From the NCBI RefSeq assembly GCF_000802185.1, contig NZ_KN676113.1:3138856-3202855 (forward strand): 64,000 bases of DNA, in the 5' to 3' direction. The notes beneath the pieces are model-generated. The model was not told the origin of the DNA. It made no database searches and saw only the letters and a list, made by a program, of their open reading frames with translations. This DNA comes from Belnapia sp. F-4-1 (GTDB lineage: Bacteria; Pseudomonadota; Alphaproteobacteria; Acetobacterales; Acetobacteraceae). Position numbers and translations under genes: made by a program. Positions 8,499-20,224 of the stretch are shown one piece after another; within the stretch, counting starts at the first letter, position 1; every line of letters starts with the position of its first letter.

Positions 8499-8632
8499 GG
8501 CCAGTTGCGAATCCCTCTCATCTGGCCTTGACAATTGCACGGCCCATGGACCAGCCCGCGGCAGCGTGGTTAAAACCGCCAGCCCCGCATCGCAGCATAG
8601 CCGATGCGGTTCAAGAAAGGGGCCCCCGCACC

Positions 8633-11329
<2,697 letters not shown>

Positions 11330-11358
11330 GCCGCCCATCGCACAGTCCGGGTAGGGAA

Positions 11359-11392
11359 GGAGGGCGCGGTCCGCAGGGGCTGCGCCCTTTTC
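11359..11392 (+). terminator. Rho-independent terminator after acnA
   Basis: Arms at 11359-11372 and 11377-11390 fold into a long, nearly continuous stem (some G-U pairs) with a 4-nt loop, followed by TTTTCC. It lies 30 bases after the aconitase stop. Confidence 0.8.
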
Positions 11393-11452
11393 CTTGTGCG
11401 GATGCCGGCCTAGCCTCCCCTCGCGGCCCGCAGAGGCCGCGGGAGGAATGCC

Positions 11453-12385
11453 ATGACCCAACACACCGCGACGCGCCGCACCTTGCTGGCCGCCGGCGCC
11501 GGGCTGCTCGCCACGCCCGCCCTTGCGCAGTCCGTCCCATTCTCGGTCGGCACGGAGAAGCCCAAGCTCCAGGCCCCGCCCAACGCGACGGACTGCCACT
11601 TCCACATCTACAACGACAAGTACCCGCCGGCGCCCGGCGGCCTGCCCGCGCCCAACGCCTCGCCCGACGACTACCACGCGCTCCAGCGCCGCATCGGCAC
11701 GACGCGCGGCGTCGTCGTCCAGCCCTCGCTCTACGGCACGAACAACAGCCCGACGCTGGAGGGGATGGCCGCGCTCGGCCTCAACTTCCGCGGTGTCGCC
11801 GTGGTCAACGACAAGGTCGAGGACGCCGAATTGCAGCGCCTCCACGCCGCCGGCATCCGCGGCACCCGCTTCAACCTCGCCCAGGCCGGCGCGACGACGC
11901 CCGAGATGATGGAGCCGCTCGCCCGCCGCATCAAACCGATGGGCTGGCACATCCAGATCAATGCGCCGGCCTCGGTCATCATGGTCCAGCGGGATCTGTT
12001 CCAGCGCATCGATGCCACGCTGGTCTTCGACCATCTCGCCCATGTCCCGCAGCCCGCCGGCACCGGCGATCCCGCCTTCGCCTTCATGAAGTCGCTGCTG
12101 GAGAAGGGGAATGTCTGGATGAAACTCTCCGGCGCCTATGCCGACACCAAGTCCGGCCCGCCTGCCTATGCCGATAGCAGCGCCGTCGCCCGCGCCTTTG
12201 CCCAGATCGCGCCGGACAAGATGGTCTGGGGCAGCGACTGGCCCCACCCGACCGAGAAGCCCGACAACAAGCCCGACGACGCCATCCTCTTCGACCTGCT
12301 CACCACCTGGGTGCCGGATGCGGGCCAGCGCCAGCGCGTCCTCGTCGACAACCCCGCCCGCCTCTACGACTTCCCCCGCTCATAA
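11453..12385 (+). CDS. Exported amidohydrolase (2-pyrone-4,6-dicarboxylate lactonase-like)
   Basis: Metal-dependent hydrolase of the amidohydrolase-2 superfamily, 310 aa. The N-terminus (T-R-R-T-L-L-A-A-G-A-G-L-L, then A-L-A-Q) looks like a twin-arginine or Sec signal with cleavage near residue 26. The TIM-barrel start carries D-C-H-F-H-I-Y, which replaces the usual H-x-H metal site with C-H-F-H; later elements are F-D-H-L-A-H and the C-terminal W-G-S-D-W-P-H-P. Relatives hydrolyse lactones such as PDC; substrate here is unknown. It stands alone between two terminators. Confidence 0.85.
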   Translation: MTQHTATRRTLLAAGAGLLATPALAQSVPFSVGTEKPKLQAPPNATDCHFHIYNDKYPPAPGGLPAPNASPDDYHALQRRIGTTRGVVVQPSLYGTNNSPTLEGMAALGLNFRGVAVVNDKVEDAELQRLHAAGIRGTRFNLAQAGATTPEMMEPLARRIKPMGWHIQINAPASVIMVQRDLFQRIDATLVFDHLAHVPQPAGTGDPAFAFMKSLLEKGNVWMKLSGAYADTKSGPPAYADSSAVARAFAQIAPDKMVWGSDWPHPTEKPDNKPDDAILFDLLTTWVPDAGQRQRVLVDNPARLYDFPRS

Positions 12386-12387
12386 CG

Positions 12388-12413
12388 AAAAAAGGGAGCC
12401 TTGCGGCTCCCTT
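12388..12413 (-). terminator. Rho-independent terminator for the rpsF-rplI operon
   Basis: A perfect 9-bp stem (12392-12400 with 12405-12413) and TTGC loop (as read on +), followed on the minus strand by a run of T (complement of the A tract 12388-12393). It lies between convergent genes; the T tract points to termination of minus-strand transcripts from rplI. Confidence 0.85.
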
Positions 12414-12423
12414 CCGGTCTGCG

Positions 12424-12514
12424 CCTTCCGTGGCTTCGCCACGGAAGGATGCCTCGACGTTGCTCACCAGGCGCCCTTAAATCGGGGGGGCCGCGGCAAC
12501 GCGCAGCGTTGTCG
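12424..12514. repeat. Two further stable hairpins downstream of rplI
   Basis: A perfect 11-bp inverted repeat (12424-12434 with 12438-12448) and a 9-bp one with a single G-U pair (12494-12502 with 12506-12514) lie between the rplI stop and the terminator. Neither has a T tract. They may protect the 3' end of the ribosomal-protein mRNA or be dispersed palindromes; sequence alone does not decide. Confidence 0.6.
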
Positions 12515-12535
12515 TAGGGAATATGAAGCGGGGAT

Positions 12536-13090
12536 TTACCGGTCGTCCATCGCCGCGCCGATCTCGGCGCGCAGCTCGTCCTCGAGGCTCGGCTCCTCCT
12601 CGCGGACGATCTCCTCGCCACGGGCCTGGCGCTCGGCCTCCTCCTGGCTGCGGGCGACGTTGACCGTCACCGGGATATGCACCTCCGGGTGCAGCTCGAC
12701 GCGCACCTTGGTGAGCCCCAGCGTCTTGATCGGCTGCTCCAGCAGCACCTGGCTGCGCGAGACGGTGAGGCCACCCTCCTTGCAGAGATCGGCGATGTCG
12801 CGCGCCGAGACGCTGCCATAGAGGCCGCCGCTCTCGCCCGCCTGACGGATGATGGTGACGGTGAGGCCGTCCATCCGCTCGGCCACGCGCTCGGCCTCCT
12901 CGCGGCGCTTCAGGTTCTGTGCCTCGAGCTGGGCGCGCTGCGACTCGAACTTCTCGAGATTGGCCTTGTTGGCGCGGATCGCCTTGCCGAGGGGCAGGAG
13001 GAAGTTGCGGGCGTAGCCCGGCTTCACCTTCACCACCTCGCCCATCTGGCCGAGCTTCTCGACGCGCTGCATCAGGATGATGTCGATCAT
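12536..13090 (-). CDS. rplI: 50S ribosomal protein L9
   Basis: Binds 23S rRNA near the L1 stalk base. The 184-aa product has the L9 N-domain ([22 protein letters not shown]), a long connecting helix and a C-domain ending near V-x-V-N-V-A-R-S, followed by an acidic tail of about 25 residues that is typical of alphaproteobacterial L9. Last gene of rpsF-rpsR-DUF2232-rplI. Confidence 0.97.
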   Translation of the reverse strand: MIDIILMQRVEKLGQMGEVVKVKPGYARNFLLPLGKAIRANKANLEKFESQRAQLEAQNLKRREEAERVAERMDGLTVTIIRQAGESGGLYGSVSARDIADLCKEGGLTVSRSQVLLEQPIKTLGLTKVRVELHPEVHIPVTVNVARSQEEAERQARGEEIVREEEPSLEDELRAEIGAAMDDR

Positions 13091-13106
13091 GGGGAAAACT
13101 CTCTCG

Positions 13107-14018
13107 TCAGCTGTTGCGCGGCGCCGGGCGCCGCCGGATTTGGTCGTAGAGGCCGAGGCCGACGAGGCCGGGGCCCATGATTTGCAGGAAAAGCAGCATC
13201 AGCAGGTAGAAGCCCGCCAGCATCGCCGTGGCACCCCGCCGGCCGCGCAGCCGCGCATGCACGCCGGCACAACCCTGGAGGAAGAACGGCACCAGCAGCA
13301 GCAGCAGGGCGGAGAGCGCGACCGCATCCCCATCCTCCGGCGCCGCCAGGAAGAAGCCCGCGGCGATGGCCGGCAGCGGCAGGTACCACCCCGGCAGCCG
13401 CACTGCGCTCCACGGCATGCGCGGAATCGGCAGCAGCCCGCGCCGGGCGAGGAAGCGCTCCGCCCCCGCCGCATTGGCCAGCAGGGCGATACCGGCCCAG
13501 AAGCCGATCGCCGCCGCCTTCACCCGCACCAGCTCGGCGACCAGCATCTCCTGTGCCGGCAGGCCGAGCCGGGCGAGGGCGATCTCCACCGCACGCCGCA
13601 TCGCCGGCTCCACTCCGCCGTCATCGGCGAGGAAGAGCGCGGCGCCGAGCAGCACGGAGACCGGCCACAACCCGAGCAGGGCGAGCGGCAGGCCGGGCCC
13701 GCCACTGCGCAGCGCCGCCGCCAGCAGCAGCGGCACCGGCAGGCCGAAGAGCAGCAGGAAGACCAGCAGTGGCACGCTGCCGCCGACCAGCGCCAGCAGC
13801 ACCGCCGCCAGAACTGTGCCCATCACGACGCTGCCGAGGCCGAAGCCGAGCCCCGCCGCGAAGAGCGGAAACGACGTCAGCCAGAACAGCACCGTGCCGC
13901 CGGGCAAGCCGCGAAAGGCCCACATGGCGCAGACGGTCGCGGCCAGTGCCGCGGCCGCCGCCGCCATCAGGCCCTCACGGGGCCGGCCGAGTGGTGCTGA
14001 TGCCGTCACCGCCGCCAA
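13107..14018 (-). CDS. DUF2232-type polytopic membrane protein
   Basis: A 303-aa, very hydrophobic protein with about eight predicted transmembrane segments and no catalytic motif. Its place between rpsR and rplI matches the DUF2232 (YybS-like) protein in alphaproteobacteria; the family's role is unknown. It begins 24 bases after rpsR and ends 16 bases before rplI, so all are probably on one transcript. Confidence 0.85.
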   Translation of the reverse strand: MAAVTASAPLGRPREGLMAAAAAALAATVCAMWAFRGLPGGTVLFWLTSFPLFAAGLGFGLGSVVMGTVLAAVLLALVGGSVPLLVFLLLFGLPVPLLLAAALRSGGPGLPLALLGLWPVSVLLGAALFLADDGGVEPAMRRAVEIALARLGLPAQEMLVAELVRVKAAAIGFWAGIALLANAAGAERFLARRGLLPIPRMPWSAVRLPGWYLPLPAIAAGFFLAAPEDGDAVALSALLLLLVPFFLQGCAGVHARLRGRRGATAMLAGFYLLMLLFLQIMGPGLVGLGLYDQIRRRPAPRNS

Positions 14019-14042
14019 GCCTCACTACCTCGGGTCCCGCCC

Positions 14043-14330
14043 TCAGTCGTTGATGACGTAGGGCAACAGGGCGAGGAAGCGCGCCCGCTTGATGGCATTG
14101 GCCAGCTCGCGCTGCTTCTTCGCCGAAACCGCGGTGATGCGGCTGGGGACGATCTTGCCGCGCTCGGAAAGGAAGCGGCTCAGCAGGCGGACGTCCTTGT
14201 AGTCGATCTTCGGCGCGTTCGGGCCGGAGAAGGGGCAGGACTTGCGGCGCCGGTAGAAGGGCCGGCGAGCGCCGACGGCCGGGCGGCGCGCCGCCGGCGT
14301 CATGTCGGAAGCGGGGATCTCGTCGGACAT
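14043..14330 (-). CDS. rpsR: 30S ribosomal protein S18
   Basis: Binds with S6 to the platform of the 30S subunit. The 95-aa protein has an N-terminal extension of about 20 residues and then the S18 core [32 protein letters not shown]. Three bases separate it from rpsF, so co-translation is expected. Confidence 0.97.
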   Translation of the reverse strand: MSDEIPASDMTPAARRPAVGARRPFYRRRKSCPFSGPNAPKIDYKDVRLLSRFLSERGKIVPSRITAVSAKKQRELANAIKRARFLALLPYVIND

Positions 14331-14333
14331 GGC

Positions 14334-14807
14334 TTACTCCTCGCCGCCCATGGAGGGATCGGCCATTTCGTCCCGCGGGCGGGCACGGAATTCCTCGCGC
14401 TCGTCGCCGCGCTCGCGGCGGCCGCTGCTGAAGCGCCCCGGCGGGCGGGGGCCGCGGAAGCCGCGGTCACGCTCGCGCTCCTCGCCTCGGCGGGAAAGGA
14501 TGGCCGAGGGCGCCTCGTCGATCGCCTCGACGCGCAGCGTCATGACACGGAGCACGTCCTCGTTCAGCCCGAGCTGGCGCTCGGCCTCCTGCATCGCGGC
14601 CGGGGCCGTGTCGATGCCGAGGAGCATGTAATGCCCCTTGCGGTTCTTCTTGATGCGGTAGGCGAGGCCGCGCAGGCCCCAGTATTCGCGCTTCTTCACC
14701 TCGCCGCCCTGCTCGGCGACGATGCCGGCGACCAGCTCCGCGATCGCCTCGACCTGCTGCTGGGTGACGTCGTTGCGTGCGATGAACACGCTTTCATATA
14801 ACGGCAT
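14334..14807 (-). CDS. rpsF: 30S ribosomal protein S6
   Basis: Partner of S18 on the 30S platform. The 157-aa product begins M-P-L-Y-E-S-V-F-I-A-R and carries the S6 features Y-W-G-L-R-G-L-A-Y-R-I-K-K-N-R-K-G-H-Y, then a charged, Arg/Glu-rich disordered tail of about 55 residues. The longer open frame to 14972 has no support; the 14807 ATG has AGAGGGG 7 bases upstream. First gene of the operon; its promoter should lie in 14808-15000. Confidence 0.97.
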   Translation of the reverse strand: MPLYESVFIARNDVTQQQVEAIAELVAGIVAEQGGEVKKREYWGLRGLAYRIKKNRKGHYMLLGIDTAPAAMQEAERQLGLNEDVLRVMTLRVEAIDEAPSAILSRRGEERERDRGFRGPRPPGRFSSGRRERGDEREEFRARPRDEMADPSMGGEE

Positions 14808-14973
14808 GTGGAACCCCTCTGGCTGTCTCAGCCCGAGGCGACAGGCAGGATGCCGGGCGCGCAAATGGGCATAGCCGCGCGCGATGCCTCCGCGGCGGCA
14901 GGGAAGCGGGGCGTAAAGCACGGTTGGGGGTGGCGGCGCAAGGGGCCTGGAGCCTTTCCACCGAGGCGCCACC

Positions 14974-14999
14974 GCGGCCTGCCCTGGGAGGCAGGCCGC
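14974..14999. terminator. Terminator-like hairpin between the TonB receptor gene and rpsF
   Basis: A perfect 10-bp stem (14974-14983 with 14990-14999) and 6-nt loop about 50 bases past the 3' end of the minus-strand receptor gene. No T tract follows on either strand, so it could terminate receptor transcripts weakly or act in the rpsF leader region. Confidence 0.45.
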
Positions 15000-15050
15000 A
15001 CGGTCGTCTGCCGGATCGGTTTCCGGTCGCGCTGGTTCACGGACCCCGTC

Positions 15051-17348
15051 CTAGAAGTCGAAGGACGCCGAGAAGACGAAGGTGCGTGGCGAGCCGACGG
15101 TCACGAAGTTGCCGGTGGTGAGCCAGTAGTTCTCGTCGAGGGCGTTCTCGAGGCTGGCGCGGAACACGACCGGCTTCCTGGCGATCTCGGTGCGGTAGCG
15201 CGCGCCGATATCGGTGCGCGTCCAGCCGTCGAAGCGCAGCGCGTTGGCGGTGGTGAGGTAGGAGCCAGAGGTATAGATCACCCGCCCGTTGAGGGCGAGG
15301 CCGGGCACCCAGGGCACGTCCCAGTCCAGCGCGGCCGAGACGGTCGTGTCCGGCACCCCGGGCGCGTCGTTGCCGCGCTCGGAGGCGATGGTGGGGTTGG
15401 TGAGCTCTGGCTTGATGAAGGTGGCGCTGGCGAGGGCGCGCAGCCCAGGCACGATCTCGCCATAGGCCGAGAGCTCCAGCCCCCGGTTGCGCTGCTCGCC
15501 GTCATAGGCGAGCTCGTTCGAGGCCGTCCGGATGGCGCTCGGCCGCGTGATCTGAAAGACGGAGGCGGTCGTCGTCACGCCGCCCCAGTCCACCCGCACC
15601 CCGGCCTCGACCTGCTGCGACTTGAACGGGGCCAGCACCGCGCCGACATTGGAATAACCCGCTCCGACGATGTCGCCGCGCGTCAGCCCTTCGGCGTAGT
15701 TCGCGTAGAGGGAGATGTTTTCCCGCGGCTTGATGACCAGTCCCGCCAGCGGCGTGGTCGCGCTGGCGTCGTAGCTGCTCGTCCGCCCGCCCGTGGTCGT
15801 GCTGTAGCCGATCACCCGGACATCCTGCTGCCGCACGCCGAGGGTCAGCAACACGCGGTCATTGGCGAAGGACAGGGTGTCGGCCACGGCGAAGCTGTTG
15901 AGCGTCGTGTCGGAAGCCCGCCGGGGGTCGGTCCGCGCCGCCGTGATGCCGGGAAGCCGCGCCGGGTTGTAGATGCTGGACGGGAAGCCGATGCCCGAGG
16001 TGACGTAGGCGTTGCCGGTTTCCTGTTGGAAGCCGGTATAGGCGAGGTTGAGCGTGTGGCCCACGCCCAGCAGGTTGAACCGTATGTTGGCGCCGGCGGT
16101 GCCGCTGACAGTCCTCGAATAGCTGTCGTAGAAAGCGTTGGTGACCCGGAAATTGCCGAGGGCGTCCACGCCGCCCGGGCGGGAATCGGGGAAGGTCTGC
16201 TCGTTCCAGCCGTCGCGGTAGCCCACGGCGGCATAGGCGGTCAGCCAGTCCGTCACGTCGTATTCGAGGCGCGTTGCGACCGTCGCATCCTGCTGCGAGA
16301 GCCGCGTCCCCGGATACCAGTTGCTGCGCGCATCGGGCGGGGAGGGGATGGTGGCGATGGTGGGCAGCAGGGTGACCTGCGGCCGGAAATTCCGGGTGTC
16401 GTCGCGCTGGAAGATGCCGTCGAGCGACCAGCGCAGGCGCTCGCCCCGGTAGTCCAGCCCCAGCGCGCCGAAGCCGCTGCGGAGGTTGCCGCGGTCGATC
16501 GAGGCCTCGCCGTCGCGGTACAGGCCGTTGAAGCGGATGCCCCACTCGCCGCTCCGCCCGTAGCGGCGTGCGACGTCGGCATGGAGGCCGAAATTGGCGC
16601 TGCCGACATAGGTCGTCGTCAGCCGGGTCAGGGGCAGGTCCCCGGCCCGCTTGCTGATGATGTTGATGCCCCCGCCGATGCTGCCGCCAGGCGCGATGCC
16701 GTTGATGAGCGCGCCAGGCCCCCGCAGCAGCTCGATCCGCTCGATGAGCTGAGCCTGCACGCGATTGGAGGAAACCAAGCCATACAGCCCGTTCAGCCCG
16801 ACATCCTGGGCCTGAACCGGGAAGCCACGGATCTGGAAGGTATCGTCGAAGCCGTTGCTGCCGGTGGTCGTGCGCACCGAGGAATCATTGACCAGCGTGT
16901 CGGCCGCGGTGCGCGCCTGCTGGTCCTCGATCAGCTGCGAGGTGAAGTTGGTCGTGCTGAAAGGGACGTCCAGTACGCCCCTGGTCCCGAGCAGCCCGAG
17001 CGACCCGCCCCTTGCCACCTGGCCGCCGGCGTAAGGCGGGGGCAGCGCCCCCGGCGCCTGGCCAGCGGAACCGGTGATCTCCATCATCGGCAACCTGACC
17101 GATGACGAGTCGGCCGGGGTGGCCGGCAGTACGGCGGGGCTGGAAGGGTCCGCGGACGGTGCCTGCTGGGCCTGGGCCGCCGGCGCGAGCAGGAGGCCGC
17201 AGGAGAGCATCGTGGTGGCGACGAACGCTGTCGGGGCACAGGCCTTCAGGCCAGGAGCGGGGATTTCCCCAGGATGCTGCAATCTGCCCGCAGGCTGAAC
17301 GAGCCGGCCCGGAACGGCCTTGCGGTGATGTCGACTCAACGGTGCCAA
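15051..17348 (-). CDS. TonB-dependent siderophore receptor
   Basis: Outer-membrane 22-strand barrel that imports ferric siderophores with energy from TonB-ExbBD. The 765-aa frame has a signal peptide ending A-A-Q-A-Q near residue 61, a plug domain with F-Q-I-R-G-F, I-E-L-L-R-G-P-G-A-L-x-N-G and G-G-x-I-N-I-I-S-K-R, and the C-terminal barrel ending in F-V-F-S-A-S-F-D-F with the terminal Phe needed for assembly. The I-I-S-K-R plug signature marks siderophore receptors such as FhuE or FpvA types. The first codon is uncertain: 17348 is TTG, and the ATG at 17210 would give a short signal. Confidence 0.93.
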   Translation of the reverse strand: MAPLSRHHRKAVPGRLVQPAGRLQHPGEIPAPGLKACAPTAFVATTMLSCGLLLAPAAQAQQAPSADPSSPAVLPATPADSSSVRLPMMEITGSAGQAPGALPPPYAGGQVARGGSLGLLGTRGVLDVPFSTTNFTSQLIEDQQARTAADTLVNDSSVRTTTGSNGFDDTFQIRGFPVQAQDVGLNGLYGLVSSNRVQAQLIERIELLRGPGALINGIAPGGSIGGGINIISKRAGDLPLTRLTTTYVGSANFGLHADVARRYGRSGEWGIRFNGLYRDGEASIDRGNLRSGFGALGLDYRGERLRWSLDGIFQRDDTRNFRPQVTLLPTIATIPSPPDARSNWYPGTRLSQQDATVATRLEYDVTDWLTAYAAVGYRDGWNEQTFPDSRPGGVDALGNFRVTNAFYDSYSRTVSGTAGANIRFNLLGVGHTLNLAYTGFQQETGNAYVTSGIGFPSSIYNPARLPGITAARTDPRRASDTTLNSFAVADTLSFANDRVLLTLGVRQQDVRVIGYSTTTGGRTSSYDASATTPLAGLVIKPRENISLYANYAEGLTRGDIVGAGYSNVGAVLAPFKSQQVEAGVRVDWGGVTTTASVFQITRPSAIRTASNELAYDGEQRNRGLELSAYGEIVPGLRALASATFIKPELTNPTIASERGNDAPGVPDTTVSAALDWDVPWVPGLALNGRVIYTSGSYLTTANALRFDGWTRTDIGARYRTEIARKPVVFRASLENALDENYWLTTGNFVTVGSPRTFVFSASFDF

Positions 17349-17369
17349 TCCTTAACCTGAACGATGCCT

Positions 17370-17388
17370 GCGAATGCCTCTCATTATC
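17370..17388 (-). promoter_or_regulatory. Fur-like box upstream of the siderophore receptor
   Basis: By eye, this 19-bp site matches the classical Fur consensus GATAATGATAATCATTATC at 13 of 19 positions, with the right half (TCATTATC) intact. On the minus strand it reads GATAATGA and overlaps a possible -10 element, about 22 bases before the first possible receptor start. Iron repression of such receptors through Fur is well established; in this group Irr or RirA-type control is an alternative. Confidence 0.6.
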
Positions 17389-17665
17389 ATAAGCTTACAG
17401 CTCTGCAACCCTTCCCGTCCCGGGTCGGCAATGTTTCTAGCTGGGATGCGGGGGGTTGCGGCTTGGCGTCGTGCAGGGTCTGGGGAAGGCGCCGCATGGG
17501 GGAGCCGCCTTCGGTCAGCCGGCATGCGGCCGCTTTGCGGCGGAGCCTGGACCTGCCCTCCGCCGCATCGTCCTATCAGCCAGCGCCGCCGCCAGCGTCA
17601 CACCCCGCCCATGCCCGGATAGCCGGCCCCCGACCGAGGGCCACGGACAGCGGGCGAGAGGCCAC
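17389..17665. other. Intergenic region with no recognised gene
   Basis: About 280 bases between the divergent-side promoter of the siderophore receptor and the 3' end of the peptide-binding protein gene. Apart from possible promoter elements next to the Fur-like box I see no gene, RNA or repeat here. Confidence 0.6.
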
Positions 17666-19258
17666 CTACCCCTTCTGCACCCCCCAGAAGGTCGGAAACC
17701 CCTTGGCGACGCCGGTGATGTTGGCCCGGTAGGCCGTCGGCTGAATGTACTGCCCGAGCGGCACGCTGGGGACGTCCCGCATCGCCTGCACCTGCATCTC
17801 CCGGCAGGCCGCCTGCTGCCCCGCCAGGTCCGGCGCCGCGAACCAGGCGTCCCGCAGCTGTTCAAGCCGCTCGCTGACGCTCCAGCCCGGCCAGGCCCCG
17901 GTCTCGGCGCCATTGCCGCGGATGGCATAGTGGCTCGCCGGGTCCATGTGGTCCGCCCCCTCCCAGCTGGTGTTGAGGCAGCTCCACCCGCCCTGCGCGA
18001 CGGGCCCGCGGTTGTTCCGCCGCTGCAGCATGGTCCCCCAGTCGGTGGCGATGTAGTCGACCTTCAGGCCGATCTTGCCCATCGCGTCCGCCATCACCTC
18101 GCCGATCGCCTTGAGGTGGGTGTAGTCGGCGGCCACCAGCAGGGCGACCGTCTCGCCGCCATACCCTGCCTCCGCCAGCAGCCGGCGCGCCTTCTCGTAG
18201 TCGCGCGGCCCCTGCAGCGGGTCGAGCCCGGCCTCGCTTGCCATCGGCGTGCCGGGGCAGAAGATGCCGTGCGGCACATGGTACATCGCCGCATCCTCGC
18301 CGACGATCGCCTGCATGAAAGCGGTCTGGTCGAAGGCATGCAGCAGGGCCTGCCGCGCCTGCGGCTTGTCGAAGGGCGGCTGCAGGTGGTTGGGCCGCAT
18401 CATGCAGACCGTGCCCGTCGCGTTCGTCACCTCGATTCGGATGCGCCGGTCCCGCCGCAGCAGCGGCATCAGGTCATGCGTCGGGTTCTCCCACCAGTCC
18501 TGCTCGGCTCGCTGGATCGCCGCCACCTTGGTCGCCGCATCGGGGATGGTGGTCCACTCGACGCGGTCGAGATGCACCACCTTCGGTCCCGCATTCCAGC
18601 TCGCCCGCTGCCCCTCGCGGGGGACATACTTCTCGAATTTCGCATAGACGTTGCGCGAGCCCGCGACGCGCTCGTCGGCGATGAAGCGGAAGGGCCCGCT
18701 GCCCACCATCTCCGTCACCTGCTTGAACGGGTCGGTATTCGCCAGCCGCTCCGGCATCATCGCCGGCATCGGCGAACTGACCTTGCCCAGCGCCTCCGGC
18801 AGCAGCGGGAAGGGCCGCGACAGGCGGAAGCGAATGGTGCGGTCATCCGGCGCCGACAGCTCCTCGGTCGCCGCCATCAGCGCCCCGCCCAGCGCATCCC
18901 GCTTCGCCCAGCGCCGGATGCTGGCGACGCAGTCCCGCGCCAGCACCCGCTCCCCGTCATGCCAAAGGAGCCCCGGCCGCAGCGTCAGCGTCCAGAGCTT
19001 CCCGTCATCCGCGACGACATGCCCCTCCACCATCTGCGGCGAGGCCTTGAAGCTGCCGTCCTGCCCATAGAGCGTGTCGAAGACCATGTGCCCATGGCCG
19101 CGCGTGACATAGGCCGTGGTCCAGTGCGGATCGAGGAAGGCCAGGTCGATCTGCGGGATGAATTTCAGCACCCGCGACCCTTGCGCGGCGGCGAGCCGCG
19201 GCATGGCGAGGCCGGCCGCCCCGGCCAGCACGGTGCGACGGTTCAGGCGGATATCCAT
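17666..19258 (-). CDS. Peptide/nickel-type ABC transporter substrate-binding protein
   Basis: Family 5 extracellular solute-binding protein, 530 aa, exported by an R-R-T-V-L-A-G twin-arginine-like signal cleaved after A-A-A-Q (about 26). The body has D-P-H-W near the mature start, V-F-D-T-L-Y, G-S-G-P-F-R-F and the C-terminal V-P-S-V-P-L-G-Q-Y, all typical. No permease or ATPase is next to it, so ligand and partners are unknown; the orphan permease pair at 33.9-35.8 kb is a possible but unproven partner. Confidence 0.92.
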   Translation of the reverse strand: MDIRLNRRTVLAGAAGLAMPRLAAAQGSRVLKFIPQIDLAFLDPHWTTAYVTRGHGHMVFDTLYGQDGSFKASPQMVEGHVVADDGKLWTLTLRPGLLWHDGERVLARDCVASIRRWAKRDALGGALMAATEELSAPDDRTIRFRLSRPFPLLPEALGKVSSPMPAMMPERLANTDPFKQVTEMVGSGPFRFIADERVAGSRNVYAKFEKYVPREGQRASWNAGPKVVHLDRVEWTTIPDAATKVAAIQRAEQDWWENPTHDLMPLLRRDRRIRIEVTNATGTVCMMRPNHLQPPFDKPQARQALLHAFDQTAFMQAIVGEDAAMYHVPHGIFCPGTPMASEAGLDPLQGPRDYEKARRLLAEAGYGGETVALLVAADYTHLKAIGEVMADAMGKIGLKVDYIATDWGTMLQRRNNRGPVAQGGWSCLNTSWEGADHMDPASHYAIRGNGAETGAWPGWSVSERLEQLRDAWFAAPDLAGQQAACREMQVQAMRDVPSVPLGQYIQPTAYRANITGVAKGFPTFWGVQKG

Positions 19259-19332
19259 GGCTCTTTGCCCCCAACGTGGCGTGCGGCCCGGCCTTGCTCC
19301 CCGGCGCCGAGCCTAGGCCATCGCGGCACGGG

Positions 19333-20142
19333 ATGACAAACACCCCCCATCCGCACTATGCAGCGCCGCAAATCCCTCCAACCCGGAACGGTGGCCCGCC
19401 CTTGCGACATTTTCCGCCCTTTCTCCTGCTGCTGCTCGCCGCCTGCGGTGCCGACTACTCGCCGGACACCTACGCCACGCGCGCCGTCCAGCAGGCGAAC
19501 AAGGTGGAGCAGGGGATGGTGGTCGGCCGGCGCGAAGTGAGCGTCACCGCCGAGGGCAGCACCGGCGCCGCCACCGGTGCCGCCGCCGGCGGCGTGCTCG
19601 GCGCCCAGGCACCGGGCGGCGGCCTCGGCTCGGCACTCGGCGGCGTCGGTGGCGCGCTGCTCGGCGGCCTCATCGGCACCACTGCCGAGCATGTGGCGGG
19701 CGACACCAAGGCCTTTGAATACGTCGTCCGCACCACCGGCAAGAACGAGTTGATCTCGGTGACGCAGCGCGACCAGACGCCGCTGGTCGTCGGCCAGCGC
19801 GTGCTGGTCATCGCCGGCAACCAGGCCCGCATCGTCCCCGACTACACCACCGAGCCGCCCGCCACCCCGGCTGCCGCCGCCGCGGCGGCGGCCACCGCCA
19901 CCCCGCAGCCCCGGCCGGCGGCCGCCACGCCCCCTCCCGGCGGCGAGGCCGCCCTGCCGCCCGCGCCACCCCCGCCGGTCGTCGTCCCGCCACCGCCCGC
20001 CCCACCCGCCGAGGCCGCGGCCGACCCCGCTCCGCAAGCCCCGGCGCAGTCCGGCCCCGCCCAGGCGGCGCAGAATGCCCTGACCTCCCAGCTCCCGCCG
20101 GTGGCGCAGGGCGTTGCCCGTGGCGTCACCGCTTCGCCCTGA
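19333..20142 (+). CDS. Glycine-zipper lipoprotein with Pro/Ala-rich tail (SlyB-like)
   Basis: A probable outer-membrane lipoprotein. A hydrophobic stretch ends in the lipobox L-A-A-C; the next 130 residues resemble 17-kDa-antigen/SlyB proteins, with a glycine zipper (G-A-A-T-G-A-A-A-G-G-V-L-G ... G-A-L-L-G-G-L-I-G) and a C-terminal beta region (E-Y-V-V-R, G-Q-R-V-L-V-I). The remaining 100 residues are almost only Pro, Ala and Gln, likely periplasm-spanning. The start is uncertain: ATG 19333 puts 37 residues before the Cys, whereas a TTG at 19402 would give a normal 14-residue lipoprotein signal. Function unknown; SlyB relatives stabilise the outer membrane. Confidence 0.8.
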   Translation: MTNTPHPHYAAPQIPPTRNGGPPLRHFPPFLLLLLAACGADYSPDTYATRAVQQANKVEQGMVVGRREVSVTAEGSTGAATGAAAGGVLGAQAPGGGLGSALGGVGGALLGGLIGTTAEHVAGDTKAFEYVVRTTGKNELISVTQRDQTPLVVGQRVLVIAGNQARIVPDYTTEPPATPAAAAAAAATATPQPRPAAATPPPGGEAALPPAPPPPVVVPPPPAPPAEAAADPAPQAPAQSGPAQAAQNALTSQLPPVAQGVARGVTASP

Positions 20143-20224
20143 GGCAGTCCCTCCGGTGATTGACAGGCGTGTGACAGGCCGGTAGGCCCCGCCGCCAACC
20201 GCGCACGCTCCGAGGAAACCGTCC

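Noticed and set aside
8528-8533. TTGACA before aconitase as a -35 box
   Set aside because: No acceptable -10 element lies 16-18 bases downstream, so I do not call a promoter.
14808-17105. A long plus-strand frame opposite the siderophore receptor
   Set aside because: The translated sequence is Arg/Gly/Ala-rich without motifs, and the minus-strand receptor is complete from plug to terminal Phe.
19840-20110. Pro/Ala repeats in the lipoprotein tail as a tandem repeat element
   Set aside because: Codons vary and there is no fixed unit; it is a low-complexity protein tail.
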